Assembly: GCA_022844135.1 (NCBI GenBank) | Contig: JALHMG010000010.1 | Span: 1 to 64,000, forward strand | Origin: Lysobacterales bacterium | GTDB lineage: Bacteria; Pseudomonadota; Gammaproteobacteria; Xanthomonadales; SZUA-5 | DNA length: 64,000 nucleotides | Direction: 5' to 3' | Part shown: piece by piece, positions 53,038 to 62,315 of the stretch | Position numbering within the stretch: position 1 is the first letter of the stretch | Layout of the letters: each line of letters opens with the position of its first letter | Notes under the pieces: model-generated | The model's database searches: none | What the model was told of the DNA's origin: nothing | The model's input: only the letters and a program-made list of their open reading frames with translations | Position numbers and translations under genes: made by a program

Positions 53038-53260
53038 GCAGAGGAACTGATCGCTTTGGTTTCATATGTTCTCCCACACACAAGACCTTCGATTCGCGAG
53101 TGCCGTAAAGCGACACAATCAAGGGTGTGAAAGGCGCGTAGAAGGCCAAATGCCGTATGCGAACGCCCGGGCGTCGACGCGAAAAAAAATCGCCCAACGT
53201 CACGAAGCCAAACGATGAGGTGCGGCATGATCGGCGCTTCGAGGCACTACCGGAGGCCGC
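53038..53260. other. Gap between MITE and beta-helix gene
   Basis: The first about 45 bases (GCAGAGGAACTGATCGC onward) are the natural downstream flank of the WYL gene, repeated at 56932-56977. The rest shows no gene. The promoter of the 53261 gene must lie here. Confidence 0.5.
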
Positions 53261-56200
53261 ATGCGCTGGATATTTTGGCTACTTCCGCTGGCGCACGCCG
53301 CAAGCGCCCACGAAGTACCGGCGGATGCCGGCGTCGTCAACGTGCGCGCCGCACCTTTCAACGCCGTTGGCGACGGACTGGCTGACGACACAGCCGCCAT
53401 CAACGCCGCTCTGAACGCGGCGCGGGTGAGCAATACTGCCGGCAAGATCGTGTACCTGCCGGCCGGGATTTATCGCGTCACCGATACGCTGGCGTTCCCC
53501 GAACCGCGCATCACGCTGATGGGCGCCTCGCGCGAAACCACCATCATCCGCCTGGCAGATAACACCGCCGCCTTCGGCAACATCGGCACGCCGCGCAACG
53601 TGGTCTCCACGCGCGAGGCCAGCGGTTTTTCCGCGAACCAGTTCCGGGTGTACGTGAACGATCTCACCATCGACACGGGCGTGGGCAATCCCGGCGCGAT
53701 TGGACTGAAGCTGCACCAGAATAACTCCGGCGGTGCCCATAACCTGACGATTCGCTCGGGAGATCCGCAGCGCGTTGGCGTCATCGGCCTCGATCTTCGC
53801 GGCACCGACAAAGGCCCGGGTCTGTTGCGTAATCTCAGTGTCGTCGGTTTCGACACCGGCATTGCGCTGGCCGGCACCGAGTACTCGCTGACCTTCGTCA
53901 ATCTGGCGCTCAGCCAGCAACGATCGGTTGGCCTGGACAACACCTGGAATCTGGTGCAGATCGAGAACCTCACCAGCGACAATTCGGTCCCGGTGATTCG
54001 CAACAATGCCGCCACCGACAATCTTTTCCGCTGGGGCACCGTAGTGGTGATCGGCGGCCAATTGACCGGTGGTAACGGCGGCCCGGCCATCGTTAACGAC
54101 GCGCATATGTATCTGCGCAATGTCAGCGCCAGCGGTTACTTCAATCTCATCACTGAGCGAAGCGTGCCCCGGCAGGGTTTGACTGCGGCGGAATACATCG
54201 TGCCTCGGCAACTGAGCGTTTGGAAAACCGGAGCGGGCTCGCTGAAGCTGCCCATCGAGAGCGCACCGAATCCGCCCGTCGATCCAGTTGGCAGTTGGGT
54301 TTCGGTTTCCAGCTTTGGCGCCAATGGAGCGGATGCGCTCGACGACGCGGCAGCCATCCGCGCCGCTTTTGCCAGCGGTGCCGGCACGGTGTACTTCCCG
54401 GCCGGGCGCTACCTGGTCGCAAGTACGCTCACGCTAGGGCCAACCCTGCGGCGCGTTTTCTTTTTCGAATCCCGTATTGAGGCCGCCGCAGCGCTGCCCG
54501 CCGATGCGCCGCTGGTAGCCGTGGGCGATGGCTTGTCGGTGGAGTTTTACCAGGGCGATTTCGAAACCGGAAGCCGGGTGGCGATCGCGCACACGGGTAA
54601 CCGCACGCTGCTGTTGCGCTCGGGCAGTTTTGCGCCTTACGAGGGCAGCGGCTCGGGGCGGCTGTTGGTGGAAGACGTGGTAGGCGGGCCGTGGAGCATC
54701 GGTGCCCAGCAGCAGGCGCACATGCGCCAAATCAACGATGAAACCAACGGTACCAAGATCAGCAATCGCGGCACGCTGTGGATGCTGGGTTACAAGACCG
54801 AAAAACAGGGCAGTGTGATCGACAATTGGGGAGGCAGCGTCGAACTGCTCGGCGGGCTGGTGTATCCGGTGGGGACGCTACCGCTGGAGCAGCCGATGGT
54901 GCGCAATCGCGGCGGCGCGCTCTCTCTGATCCTCGGCGAATCGGCGTTTGTCGGCGGCAGCGATCACAAGATCCTCGTAGAAGACACGCGCGCAGGAGTC
55001 ACCCGGCGGTTCTTCGACCGCGAGGCGCCAGGCCGCGTGGGCAATGGGTTAGGCGCTCACATTACACTGTATCGCAGCAGCGCCGATGCCGGCTTACCGG
55101 CCGATGGTCAGGCGCGGGCGCACTACTGTTTTTCCGGCAACCTTTTGGACTGTCTGGGAAGCAATCACGGCACTGGCGTCGGCCTTAGCTTTGTCCCGTC
55201 CGGTATCGACGGTGCCGCTCTGCGCCTGGACGGAAACAGCCATGTCGACCTGCCCGGTGGCTTGCTCGGCAGTGCCGGCGGCAGCGTATCGCTTTGGCTG
55301 CGTACCTCGGCCAAAACGGGCGATCTGCAGCTCCTCCATTACGCCACGGCAAGCACCAATCCCTTGGCCGACGGCGGTGGCCCGGAGAGCGAACTGCACC
55401 TGCACCTGACCGCCGCTGACCGCGGCGCCCTGTTCATCGAGGGCGGCAGCAGCGATCTGCTGCTGCAAACACCTGAGGCGATCAATAACGGCCAATGGCG
55501 ACACCTGGTGGCCACTTGGCAAATCGGTGGCTTTGCCGATCTGTATTTGGACGGTCGCCGCGTGGCATTCGCTGGCCCAACTTCCTGGAATAGCTTTGCA
55601 GGCGCGGTACAACGGCTGGGCCGGCCCTTGGCGAACACCCGCCGCTACACCGGCGATTTAGACGAGGTGCGGGTATTCAATCGCGCGCTGCGCCACGACG
55701 AAGTACTCGATCTCTACTTTGGCGAATTGCCCTTCACCAATTATCCCCCTGCGGTCAGCGCAGGTCCGGATCGGGTGCTGCAACGCAGCGACTACGCGCT
55801 AGCCATCCGCGGCGAGGCGGTCGACGATGGCCAGCCCGCGGCCACTTTTGCGGTCGAGTGGTCGGCGCCGTTGGGCGCGGGAATTGTTTTTGACCCAGCC
55901 AATGCCGCACTTACAACCGCCACGTTTCCTGCGCCGGGCACCTACACGCTGCGACTGGCGGCCAGCGACGGTTTTGCCAGCGCCTTGGATGAGATGACCA
56001 CTACGGTTTACGCGCCGCTGCGCGCGCCGTGGGAGAACGGCGATATCGGAGCGCCGGCGCAGGACGGCTGGGCCATCGACAGCGCTGCGCGGCGCATGAG
56101 CTTGAACGCGGCCGGCACTGCGATCGCCGGCAACGCCGCCACCGGCGGCGACCAGTTTCATTTCGTGCGCCGAAGCATTGATGGCAGCGGGCAAGAATTG

Positions 56201-56647
56201 CTCGCCTGCGTCGATCGATTCACCGCAACCGATGCCAACGCGCGGGCCGGATTGATGTTCCGGGGCGACCTGTCGCCGGTGGCGGCCAACGCCTTGCTGG
56301 CGCTCAGCGGCAACGGTTTGGTTTATCAGAACCGCGCCGGCGGCGCTGGAAACACCTCGACCACGACCATCGATACCGCGCTCAGCGCACCGCTGTGCTT
56401 GCGCCTGGCACGCATCAGCACCAACCAGGTCCAAGGCAGTTACAGCACCGACCGTGGTCGCACCTGGATCATGCTGCAGCCGCTTACCGTCAACGTGGGC
56501 GGCGGCACCAAACTCATCGGCCTCGCCCACAACTCGGGCTCCGCCAATCGCACCCAAGCGGTGTTCAGCAATCTGTGTTTTGCGGCCACCGTCCCGGATA
56601 CCTGCGGTCCGACGCTAGAGGATTTCGTGCGCGATGGTTTCGAGTGA
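53261..56647 (+). CDS. Secreted pectate-lyase-fold/LamG protein with C-terminal GFE signature
   Basis: 1,128 residues. A signal peptide (MRWIFWLLPLAHAASA) precedes pectate_lyase_3-type beta-helix segments: GDGLADDTAAINAALNAARV at about 46 and FGANGADALDDAAAIRAAF at about 350, each followed by a PAGxY strand. A LamG domain spans about 620-823, a PKD/Ig-like domain 826-916 and a DUF1349-like beta domain 923-1106. The protein ends EDFVRDGFE. Beta-helix plus LamG suggests binding or cleaving an acidic polysaccharide; no catalytic residues were assigned. It lies between two copies of the WYL 3' end, so it may have arrived with or been bracketed by that duplication. The related exoprotein at 58994 ends similarly. 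Confidence 0.85.
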   Translation: MRWIFWLLPLAHAASAHEVPADAGVVNVRAAPFNAVGDGLADDTAAINAALNAARVSNTAGKIVYLPAGIYRVTDTLAFPEPRITLMGASRETTIIRLADNTAAFGNIGTPRNVVSTREASGFSANQFRVYVNDLTIDTGVGNPGAIGLKLHQNNSGGAHNLTIRSGDPQRVGVIGLDLRGTDKGPGLLRNLSVVGFDTGIALAGTEYSLTFVNLALSQQRSVGLDNTWNLVQIENLTSDNSVPVIRNNAATDNLFRWGTVVVIGGQLTGGNGGPAIVNDAHMYLRNVSASGYFNLITERSVPRQGLTAAEYIVPRQLSVWKTGAGSLKLPIESAPNPPVDPVGSWVSVSSFGANGADALDDAAAIRAAFASGAGTVYFPAGRYLVASTLTLGPTLRRVFFFESRIEAAAALPADAPLVAVGDGLSVEFYQGDFETGSRVAIAHTGNRTLLLRSGSFAPYEGSGSGRLLVEDVVGGPWSIGAQQQAHMRQINDETNGTKISNRGTLWMLGYKTEKQGSVIDNWGGSVELLGGLVYPVGTLPLEQPMVRNRGGALSLILGESAFVGGSDHKILVEDTRAGVTRRFFDREAPGRVGNGLGAHITLYRSSADAGLPADGQARAHYCFSGNLLDCLGSNHGTGVGLSFVPSGIDGAALRLDGNSHVDLPGGLLGSAGGSVSLWLRTSAKTGDLQLLHYATASTNPLADGGGPESELHLHLTAADRGALFIEGGSSDLLLQTPEAINNGQWRHLVATWQIGGFADLYLDGRRVAFAGPTSWNSFAGAVQRLGRPLANTRRYTGDLDEVRVFNRALRHDEVLDLYFGELPFTNYPPAVSAGPDRVLQRSDYALAIRGEAVDDGQPAATFAVEWSAPLGAGIVFDPANAALTTATFPAPGTYTLRLAASDGFASALDEMTTTVYAPLRAPWENGDIGAPAQDGWAIDSAARRMSLNAAGTAIAGNAATGGDQFHFVRRSIDGSGQELLACVDRFTATDANARAGLMFRGDLSPVAANALLALSGNGLVYQNRAGGAGNTSTTTIDTALSAPLCLRLARISTNQVQGSYSTDRGRTWIMLQPLTVNVGGGTKLIGLAHNSGSANRTQAVFSNLCFAATVPDTCGPTLEDFVRDGFE

Positions 56648-56760
56648 GTTCGTCACCGTGGACCCGATCACGACAGTCGACGCTGCGCGTCTCCGCAGAC
56701 GGAGCTTTCGGCGGCCCGAAATCCATTGGGCGCTGACGCGGTTTTGGATTTCATTGAGGT

Positions 56761-56931
56761 CTCCTGCTCGACCGCTTCGAACTACAAGTCTCCTTCGGCA
56801 ACGCCCGCAAAATGCTGATGGACGTCCCGCGCTGCGGCCCCGACGCCGAAGTCATCGCCCCCGTATCGCTGCGTGAGGAGATGAAGCAGTTGCTGACGTT
56901 GGCGTTGACGGGGTATGCGACTTCGCTTTAG
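56761..56931 (+). pseudogene. Duplicated 3' fragment of the WYL regulator gene
   Basis: The reading frame LLDRFELQVSFGNARKMLMD, then VIAPVSLREEMKQLLTLALT to the stop, closely matches the last 55 or so codons of the WYL gene (52716-52875). It has no promoter or N-terminus, so it is a fragment. Its stop codon is CTT-TAG; the intact gene has CTC-TAG with the MITE inserted there. The region downstream to 56977 also matches the flank beyond the MITE. Confidence 0.85.
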
Positions 56932-56977
56932 GCAGAGGAACTGATCGCTTTGGTTTCATATGTTCCCCCACACACAG
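56770..56977 (+). repeat. Partial duplication of the WYL 3' end and flank (empty MITE site)
   Basis: This segment matches 52716-52875 joined to 53038-53083, i.e. the locus without the family B MITE, at roughly 90% identity or more by eye. The target TTAG lies at 56928-56931. The homology ends exactly where the family A MITE begins at 56978. Together with the source locus it brackets the beta-helix gene as direct repeats. Confidence 0.85.
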
Positions 56978-57142
56978 CTAGTGTGGTGTCCCAAAAATAA
57001 CTGGAAGAAATGTCCGATGGATTTCGGCCCGAGGCAAGGCGCGAGAAGGAGTCATAGCAGCGCTATGGCGACGACGAGCAACGTAGCATTCGGGTCGAAA
57101 AACGCGGACATAATTCCAGTTATTTTTGGGACACCACACTAG
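56978..57142 (+). mobile_element. MITE-like element, family A, copy 2 (165 bp)
   Basis: Nearly identical to 21847-22011 with the same 29-bp perfect terminal repeats and CTAG ends. It sits at the end of the duplicated WYL segment. Its right CTAG (57139-57142) is shared with the left end of the family C element next to it, which indicates insertion of one at the target duplication of the other. Confidence 0.85.
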
Positions 57143-57298
57143 CAGGCTGTTGAGAAACAGCCTGCTAGCGCGAACCATGGATGGTTCGCGCATTGATCAA
57201 GCACGTAAGTGTTTGATCAATGGAGAGCGAGCCCGGACATGCGCCGGACTCGCGACTTGAGAAACGCACAGGAAGTGCGTTTCTCAACATCGTGCTAG
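57139..57298. mobile_element. Cruciform MITE-like element, family C (160 bp)
   Basis: The ends are CTAGCAGGCTGTTGAGAAAC and its inverted counterpart at 57279-57298 with two mismatches, again with CTAG at both outer ends. Inside are consecutive hairpins: AGCAGGCTGTT/AACAGCCTGCT, GCGCGAACCAT/ATGGTTCGCGC, CATTGATCAA-type arms, a GCGAG-CCGG/CCGG-CTCGC pair, and TTGAGAAACGCAC/GTGCGTTTCTCAA. Nothing codes for protein. Confidence 0.8.
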
Positions 57299-57316
57299 TC
57301 CAATCAATCGTGCCCG

Positions 57317-57706
57317 CTAGGAAAGTGGTGGCGAATGAGCCGCGCTCGACAGCGCATCACCGCAGGGCTTTGACGGAGTGAGTCGATCAAATTCGATACT
57401 CCACGTTACGCCCTTTGGGTCGTCGGAGCACGCGGCCATGCGAACAAGCGTTTGTGAATCAATCTCCATAAAGACGGAGCCTCTAATGGAGAACGTAACA
57501 GACACGATATCTTCGGGCGGGTCACCGAAGACCAGCCCTTGCCCAGGCTCGACCAAGCCTTCAGTGACATCGCCGTTTGCTGCCGCGATGCGGACATGAA
57601 CTGGGTCGTCGAGAGAGTTCTGCAATCTTGGCGAGTAGATACGATCAATCGGACAGCCAGCAATGGCCAGACTCGCAACGAGTAGCAAAAGTAGTCGAGA
57701 GCTCAT
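57317..57706 (-). CDS. Putative lipoprotein, possible immunity partner of the RHS tip
   Basis: The 129-residue protein starts MSSRLLLLLVASLAIAGC, a lipoprotein signal with lipobox LAIAGC. The mature part is small, with SPRLQNSLDDPVHVRI and SVTFSIRGSVFMEIDSQTL; I know no family. The ATG at 57706 overlaps the stop of the RHS-tip frame (57703) as ATGA, the same coupling as in the nuclease/immunity pair at 1644. That placement suggests an immunity role, and a lipidated periplasmic immunity protein would fit a toxin acting outside the cytoplasm. It could equally be an unrelated lipoprotein. A frame start 9 codons upstream (57733) is also possible. Confidence 0.55.
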   Translation of the reverse strand: MSSRLLLLLVASLAIAGCPIDRIYSPRLQNSLDDPVHVRIAAANGDVTEGLVEPGQGLVFGDPPEDIVSVTFSIRGSVFMEIDSQTLVRMAACSDDPKGVTWSIEFDRLTPSKPCGDALSSAAHSPPLS

Positions 57707-58776
57707 CGGCGTTTCCTTGTTGTTGGCCACCAACTTCCGCCTCCGGCGTAGTTGTTTGCTCCTTGCTCAAATGGATTTCGACCCCTGATCCCGCCGGTTA
57801 GCAAGTACGTGGGGATGAAGAATGGCCCAAACGCCTGATACTGGTAAGTGTGCCCGCGCTCATGTAACCCGACGTTCAACAGCCTCCGATCACCGTAAAG
57901 CTGACCGACGTCATTGGGAGTAGTGCCTCGCGCATAAATTATCGAGTTTCCGAGCGTTATGGCGCCAGCACCCCACGGATAGTTCTCGAACTGAATCGCG
58001 TTATTACCAATCGAGATAGTTGCTCCGAACGGCATACCTGCAATGCCAACCGCCAATCCAACAATTGTGTTTGGCAACGTCCAGACCTTACCTGCGAAAT
58101 CCAACGCACCGGAAAGAATTCGCCTCCCAATTGAAGGTTGCTCTTCATCCTCAAATCTCGACGAAAAGCCCTCTTCGCCTTCAGGTCCTGTTGCTTGCAA
58201 TGCGTTTCCAAACGCATGTGCAAACGCCGCCGTGCTTGCCCCATTGGCGAACTTCCCACCCGTTGCCGCACTCACAGATCCACCGACCAGCGCTGCGGCG
58301 ATCACTCGGGAGGGGCTGAAGCGTCGATTTGCAGCGTCGATACCATCGATCTTCCCCGAGAACGCTTGCGTCACGCCTGCCGACAAGAACCCGTGCCCGA
58401 ACTTGCCGCCTTGCAGTTTTTGAACCACGCCACCGGCGATACCGTGCATCGCCACCTTCGCCGCAAACACGCTGTACCTATCGCACCAAAAAGACCCGCC
58501 GAAAACGCACCCCACAGCCCGCCTTTCAAGTCCCCCGACGCGACGGCACCGGAAACGAATCCCGTCGCCACGCCGACCCAGAACGATGCGGTAGCCGACA
58601 TCGTAGTCCAGATCGCACCAGCCGCAAACGGCACAAAAGCCGACAACGCAATCGACACTATCGTCCGCCAATGCTCCTTGATCTTGTCCCAAATGCCGTA
58701 CCCGCCTGGATCAGTGTACGTCAGCGGGTTGTTGAGCACGTAGATTGCCGACTGCGTCGTAGGTAAGGTCGATCCT
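57703..58776 (-). pseudogene. Decayed RHS C-terminal cassette with HExxH metallopeptidase-like end
   Basis: Three frame segments follow each other on the minus strand: RIDLTYDAVGNL, a lone YD repeat (58741-58776); then YVLNNPLTYTDPGGYGIWDK, the RHS core end, up to FGAIGTA; then, after a one-base shift near 58470, FAAKVAMHGIAGGVVQKLQGG and GGKFANGASTAAFAHAFGNAL, the usual RHS pre-toxin linker. The last 100 residues contain LHERGHTYQYQAFGPFFIP and NPFEQGAN, an HExxH motif with a downstream Glu, as in zincin-like peptidases. The conserved core pieces are joined abnormally, with the YD repeat directly next to NNP, and the frame is broken, so it is likely a silent tip left by recombination. Confidence 0.75.
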
Positions 58777-58993
58777 CGCGTGAGCGCTGATGTCAGCACA
58801 GCAACAAAACGTTTCTGAAATATGACAAAACACAACCGGAACACGCCAAATGACTAGAAATGTGACTGCCGATTTGAAGCTGCGGCTGTAGCGCTCGAAC
58901 TTGCAGTACCCAAGAAGTTTTGTGTGCCGGCTTCCGGCTCCTTGACGCTAGTGCGCCTATTCTTCGCTGTCCATTCTCGAAACACGACGCCGC

Positions 58994-61900
58994 ATGATCC
59001 GGACAATCTTGGGGTTGCTAGGCATGGCGCTGGCGTTCAACGCTGCGACGAAGGACGTTGCAGTGAGAATTTATGCCTCGCCAGACTCCCTGGTCTTGGC
59101 CGGCATCGACGCCCAACGGATCGAGGATGTTGGTGCTTTCGCCTGGGCTCGTTTGACACCCGAGGAGCTAGACCATCTTCGCAGGCGCCGTTTGCCGACT
59201 GAGGTTCTCGCTGACGATGTACGAGTGGGATCAAAACAGGTTGCGATGCAGCAGCCAGCGCAGATAACTGGGTCGGCACAAAGCAGCGGTTTGTTCCTTG
59301 TACAGTTCAACGGAGTTGCCCGCGGTGCGAGAGCGGGCGCCCTGGAATCTGTCGGCGTACTACCGCTCCAGTACTACCCGCACAACGCCTACCTTGTCTG
59401 GGCCGATAGCGCCGCGATTGCACGGCTCGGCCCAAACCCGATGATTCGCGGCGCTGCAGCTTTCGATGAGGCGCTGCGGATCGACGAGACTCTGCGCGGC
59501 GTTACTGGGACGATCGAGGATGGCAGTGTTTTTCTCTTCAACTCGGGCACGCCAGACGCGCTTGAAACAACGTTGCGCGCGCGCGGAATGCGCCTGAAGC
59601 AGTTCTACCCGGCGCAGCCAGACGGGCGCTTCTATCGCGCGCTCGGACCAATCGCGGCTGGCGCACTGGCAGCCATCGCTGAGATGCCGGAGGTAGTTTG
59701 GGTAGGACGCGAAGGCCTGCCCAATGTCGATGACGAAATGGCCAATCAGACTTTCGCTCGGGCCTTCGGAGCCACTGGGATCGGCGGTACGCCCGGGTAT
59801 CGAGACTTCCTGAAGACCATCGGGGTACCCTGGGACCTCGGCTTGAGTGGAGCCGGGATCGTTTGGGGCGTGACCGACACCGGGACCGATTGGGACCATC
59901 CGGATCTTTCGGTTGCGCGTGTCGGCGGTATTGATGCAGGTGGTTGTAGTGCGCAAGCCATTCCCGGCGACGACACTCATGGACACGGCACGCATGTGTC
60001 CGGTCTGGTTGCAGGGCGCGGCACTGGGGACTTTTCGGGGCCGGCAGCTGAGACCGATGCCAATGGTTATGCTTACGGTCAGGGCGTAGCTCCAGCCGCT
60101 GCATTATTTGCGGTCAGATCGGTAGCCTGTGGCGGCACGCCGAATTACCCGGAGCAAGTGCGAGCCCATCTTTCCAACGGAGCCCGCGGCTCCAACAACT
60201 CATGGAACAACGGTCCCGGTCCGCAAGTTCGTTACCTCGCCAGTGAGCGTGAGTTCGATATTCTCGTGCGCGACGGCGACTTCACCACGCCAGGCAACCA
60301 GCAGTTTTCGATCCTGTTCTCGGCAGGGAATGCGGGACCCGGGGAATCGACGATCACCAGCCCACATGTCGCCAAAAACATCATTACCGTCGCCAATTCA
60401 AGCTCGCAGCGATTCGCTCCAACGGTACCCGGCGAGACCATAGCGATCAACTCCTCACGCGGCCCCGCCGAGGATGGGCGACGAGTTCCGATCATTAGCG
60501 GCGTCGGCGGGCAGGTCGGCTCGACGAGGCGAGCCGAAGGCGGCGCAATGTGCGCCGGCTCCATTCCGGGCGGTAACGGGCTGTACTCCTTCTGCTCCGG
60601 CACCAGCATGGCCGCTGCGATGGCCTCTGGCGCCGCGGCGCTCATGCACGAATGGTGGGGCAAGAAGTTCGCTGGCGCCGTGCCCTCGCCCGCGATGACC
60701 AAGGCCGTGCTGATCAATGGCGCGTACGATCTGCCAGGTACCGGCACGCTGGGATCCAACGATGGATCGTTGCCGATTCCGAACAACGATGAGGGCTGGG
60801 GCCAGGTCGACCTGAAATACACCTTCGACCCAAGCTTGCGCGGCGTGTATCGCGATCAGGACGATGTGCTGACAGCCACCGGACAGTCGCGGAGCTTTAC
60901 GGTCGGCGTGGTCGACCCGGGCAAACCGCTGAAGATCACGCTTGTGTGGTCGGATGCGCCGGGTGCGGTCCAGGCCAATCCGGCACTGGTGAACGACTTG
61001 GACCTGACCGTGGTCAATGGCGGCCAAACCTACTTCGGCAACGTCTTCAGTAACGGCACGTCGACGGCTGGAGGCAGTTTCGATCGGCTGAACAATGTCG
61101 AAAACGTTTACCTGAGCGCACCGGCGGGCGGCGCAACAACCATCACGTTGACCGCTGCAGCGATTAACGCCGACGCCCTGGCAGGCAATGGCACGCCCGG
61201 AACGCCGGCGCAGGATTACGCATTGGTGTGCACCAATTGTCGCGAGGCCGGCGTGGCGATCACTTCCCCGGCAACGACGATCAATGTCTGCGGCGCAACC
61301 GCGACGCAGACCATCCTGAGCTTTGCCAGTTTCGCCGGTTTTGCTGGCAACGCTGCGCTCACGTTGGACGGCGCACCGAGTGCTCTGGGCGTGGCGTTTG
61401 CGCCCGCCGCCATCAACACCGGCAACAGCACATTGACGTTGACACCCCAAACCGGACTGGTACCGGGCGTGTATGCATCCACCCTGCGCACCGACGTCTC
61501 GGGTGGCGCAGACGACGAACGGGCACTGGCGCTTTGGGTATCGAGCGCGATCGCAAGCGCGCCGTTGCCGGTGGGCCCAGCCGACACCCAGTCGGGCGTC
61601 AGACGCGCTCCGCAACTGTCGTGGCAGGCAGCGGCCGGCGCGCTGCGCTATCGCGTCGAAGTTTCCGACAGCAACGCCTTTGCCGCAGGACCGGGCACCC
61701 AGAGTTTCGAGACCCAGGCCACGCAGTTGGTCCTGCCCGAGCTGGCCCCCGGCGCGACGCGCTTCTGGCGCGTGGTTGCGATCAACGCCTGCGGCGAATC
61801 CGTCGCCAGCGCGGTGCGCAGTTTCACGACCGCCGCCGCCGTCTGTTCGCAAAGCGCGCTGCCGATTCCCGACGGCAACAGCGGCGGCGCCACGCAGACG

Positions 61901-62290
61901 CTGACGGTGCCGGGATCGACGATCGGCAATCTCGATATCAGCATCAATGCCACGCACACCAGTGCGGGGCAGCTGTCGCTGCGCTTGACGCACGTTGCCA
62001 GCAATGTCGAAGCGCGCCTTTACACCAGGCAGAACAACTGTACGGGCGATGATGTCAACGGCACTTTCAACGATGACGGCGGCGCGATCATCGCCTGTCG
62101 AACCGCTTCCCCAGCCATCAGCGGCACGCTGCGTCCGCAGGACGATCTGGCGCGCTTCAACGGCTTGCCGGCCGGCGACTTCCGCTTGACAGTGATCGAC
62201 GACGCGACTGGCGACAGCGGCACGGTGAATCAGTGGTGCGTGATCGCTGCAGGCGGCGAGGATGGACTGTTCGCCAACGGCTTCGAGTGA
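58994..62290 (+). CDS. Secreted subtilisin-family (S8) serine peptidase
   Basis: The 1,098-residue exoenzyme has a signal peptide (MIRTILGLLGMALAFNA), a propeptide-like region, and the S8 catalytic triad: Asp in VTDTGTDWDHPD (about 293), His in GHGTHVSGLV (about 332), Ser in SGTSMAAAMASGAAAL (about 537); the oxyanion Asn is probable in SAGNAGPG. Beyond about 650 are Ig-like/beta-sandwich domains, a fibronectin-III-like region with LSWQAAAGALRYRVEVSDSN, and a C-terminal proprotein convertase P-like domain (about 955-1090) with GTVNQWCVI. It ends EDGLFANGFE. The end resembles that of the beta-helix protein at 53261, a shared C-terminal signature. The ribosome-binding site is weak. Confidence 0.93.
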   Translation: MIRTILGLLGMALAFNAATKDVAVRIYASPDSLVLAGIDAQRIEDVGAFAWARLTPEELDHLRRRRLPTEVLADDVRVGSKQVAMQQPAQITGSAQSSGLFLVQFNGVARGARAGALESVGVLPLQYYPHNAYLVWADSAAIARLGPNPMIRGAAAFDEALRIDETLRGVTGTIEDGSVFLFNSGTPDALETTLRARGMRLKQFYPAQPDGRFYRALGPIAAGALAAIAEMPEVVWVGREGLPNVDDEMANQTFARAFGATGIGGTPGYRDFLKTIGVPWDLGLSGAGIVWGVTDTGTDWDHPDLSVARVGGIDAGGCSAQAIPGDDTHGHGTHVSGLVAGRGTGDFSGPAAETDANGYAYGQGVAPAAALFAVRSVACGGTPNYPEQVRAHLSNGARGSNNSWNNGPGPQVRYLASEREFDILVRDGDFTTPGNQQFSILFSAGNAGPGESTITSPHVAKNIITVANSSSQRFAPTVPGETIAINSSRGPAEDGRRVPIISGVGGQVGSTRRAEGGAMCAGSIPGGNGLYSFCSGTSMAAAMASGAAALMHEWWGKKFAGAVPSPAMTKAVLINGAYDLPGTGTLGSNDGSLPIPNNDEGWGQVDLKYTFDPSLRGVYRDQDDVLTATGQSRSFTVGVVDPGKPLKITLVWSDAPGAVQANPALVNDLDLTVVNGGQTYFGNVFSNGTSTAGGSFDRLNNVENVYLSAPAGGATTITLTAAAINADALAGNGTPGTPAQDYALVCTNCREAGVAITSPATTINVCGATATQTILSFASFAGFAGNAALTLDGAPSALGVAFAPAAINTGNSTLTLTPQTGLVPGVYASTLRTDVSGGADDERALALWVSSAIASAPLPVGPADTQSGVRRAPQLSWQAAAGALRYRVEVSDSNAFAAGPGTQSFETQATQLVLPELAPGATRFWRVVAINACGESVASAVRSFTTAAAVCSQSALPIPDGNSGGATQTLTVPGSTIGNLDISINATHTSAGQLSLRLTHVASNVEARLYTRQNNCTGDDVNGTFNDDGGAIIACRTASPAISGTLRPQDDLARFNGLPAGDFRLTVIDDATGDSGTVNQWCVIAAGGEDGLFANGFE

Positions 62291-62315
62291 TCACGGACAT
62301 TCGGCGGCGTTTCGC

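Noticed and set aside
60455-61993. 512-codon minus-strand frame antisense to the S8 peptidase
   Set aside because: Shadow of a gene with a complete catalytic triad.
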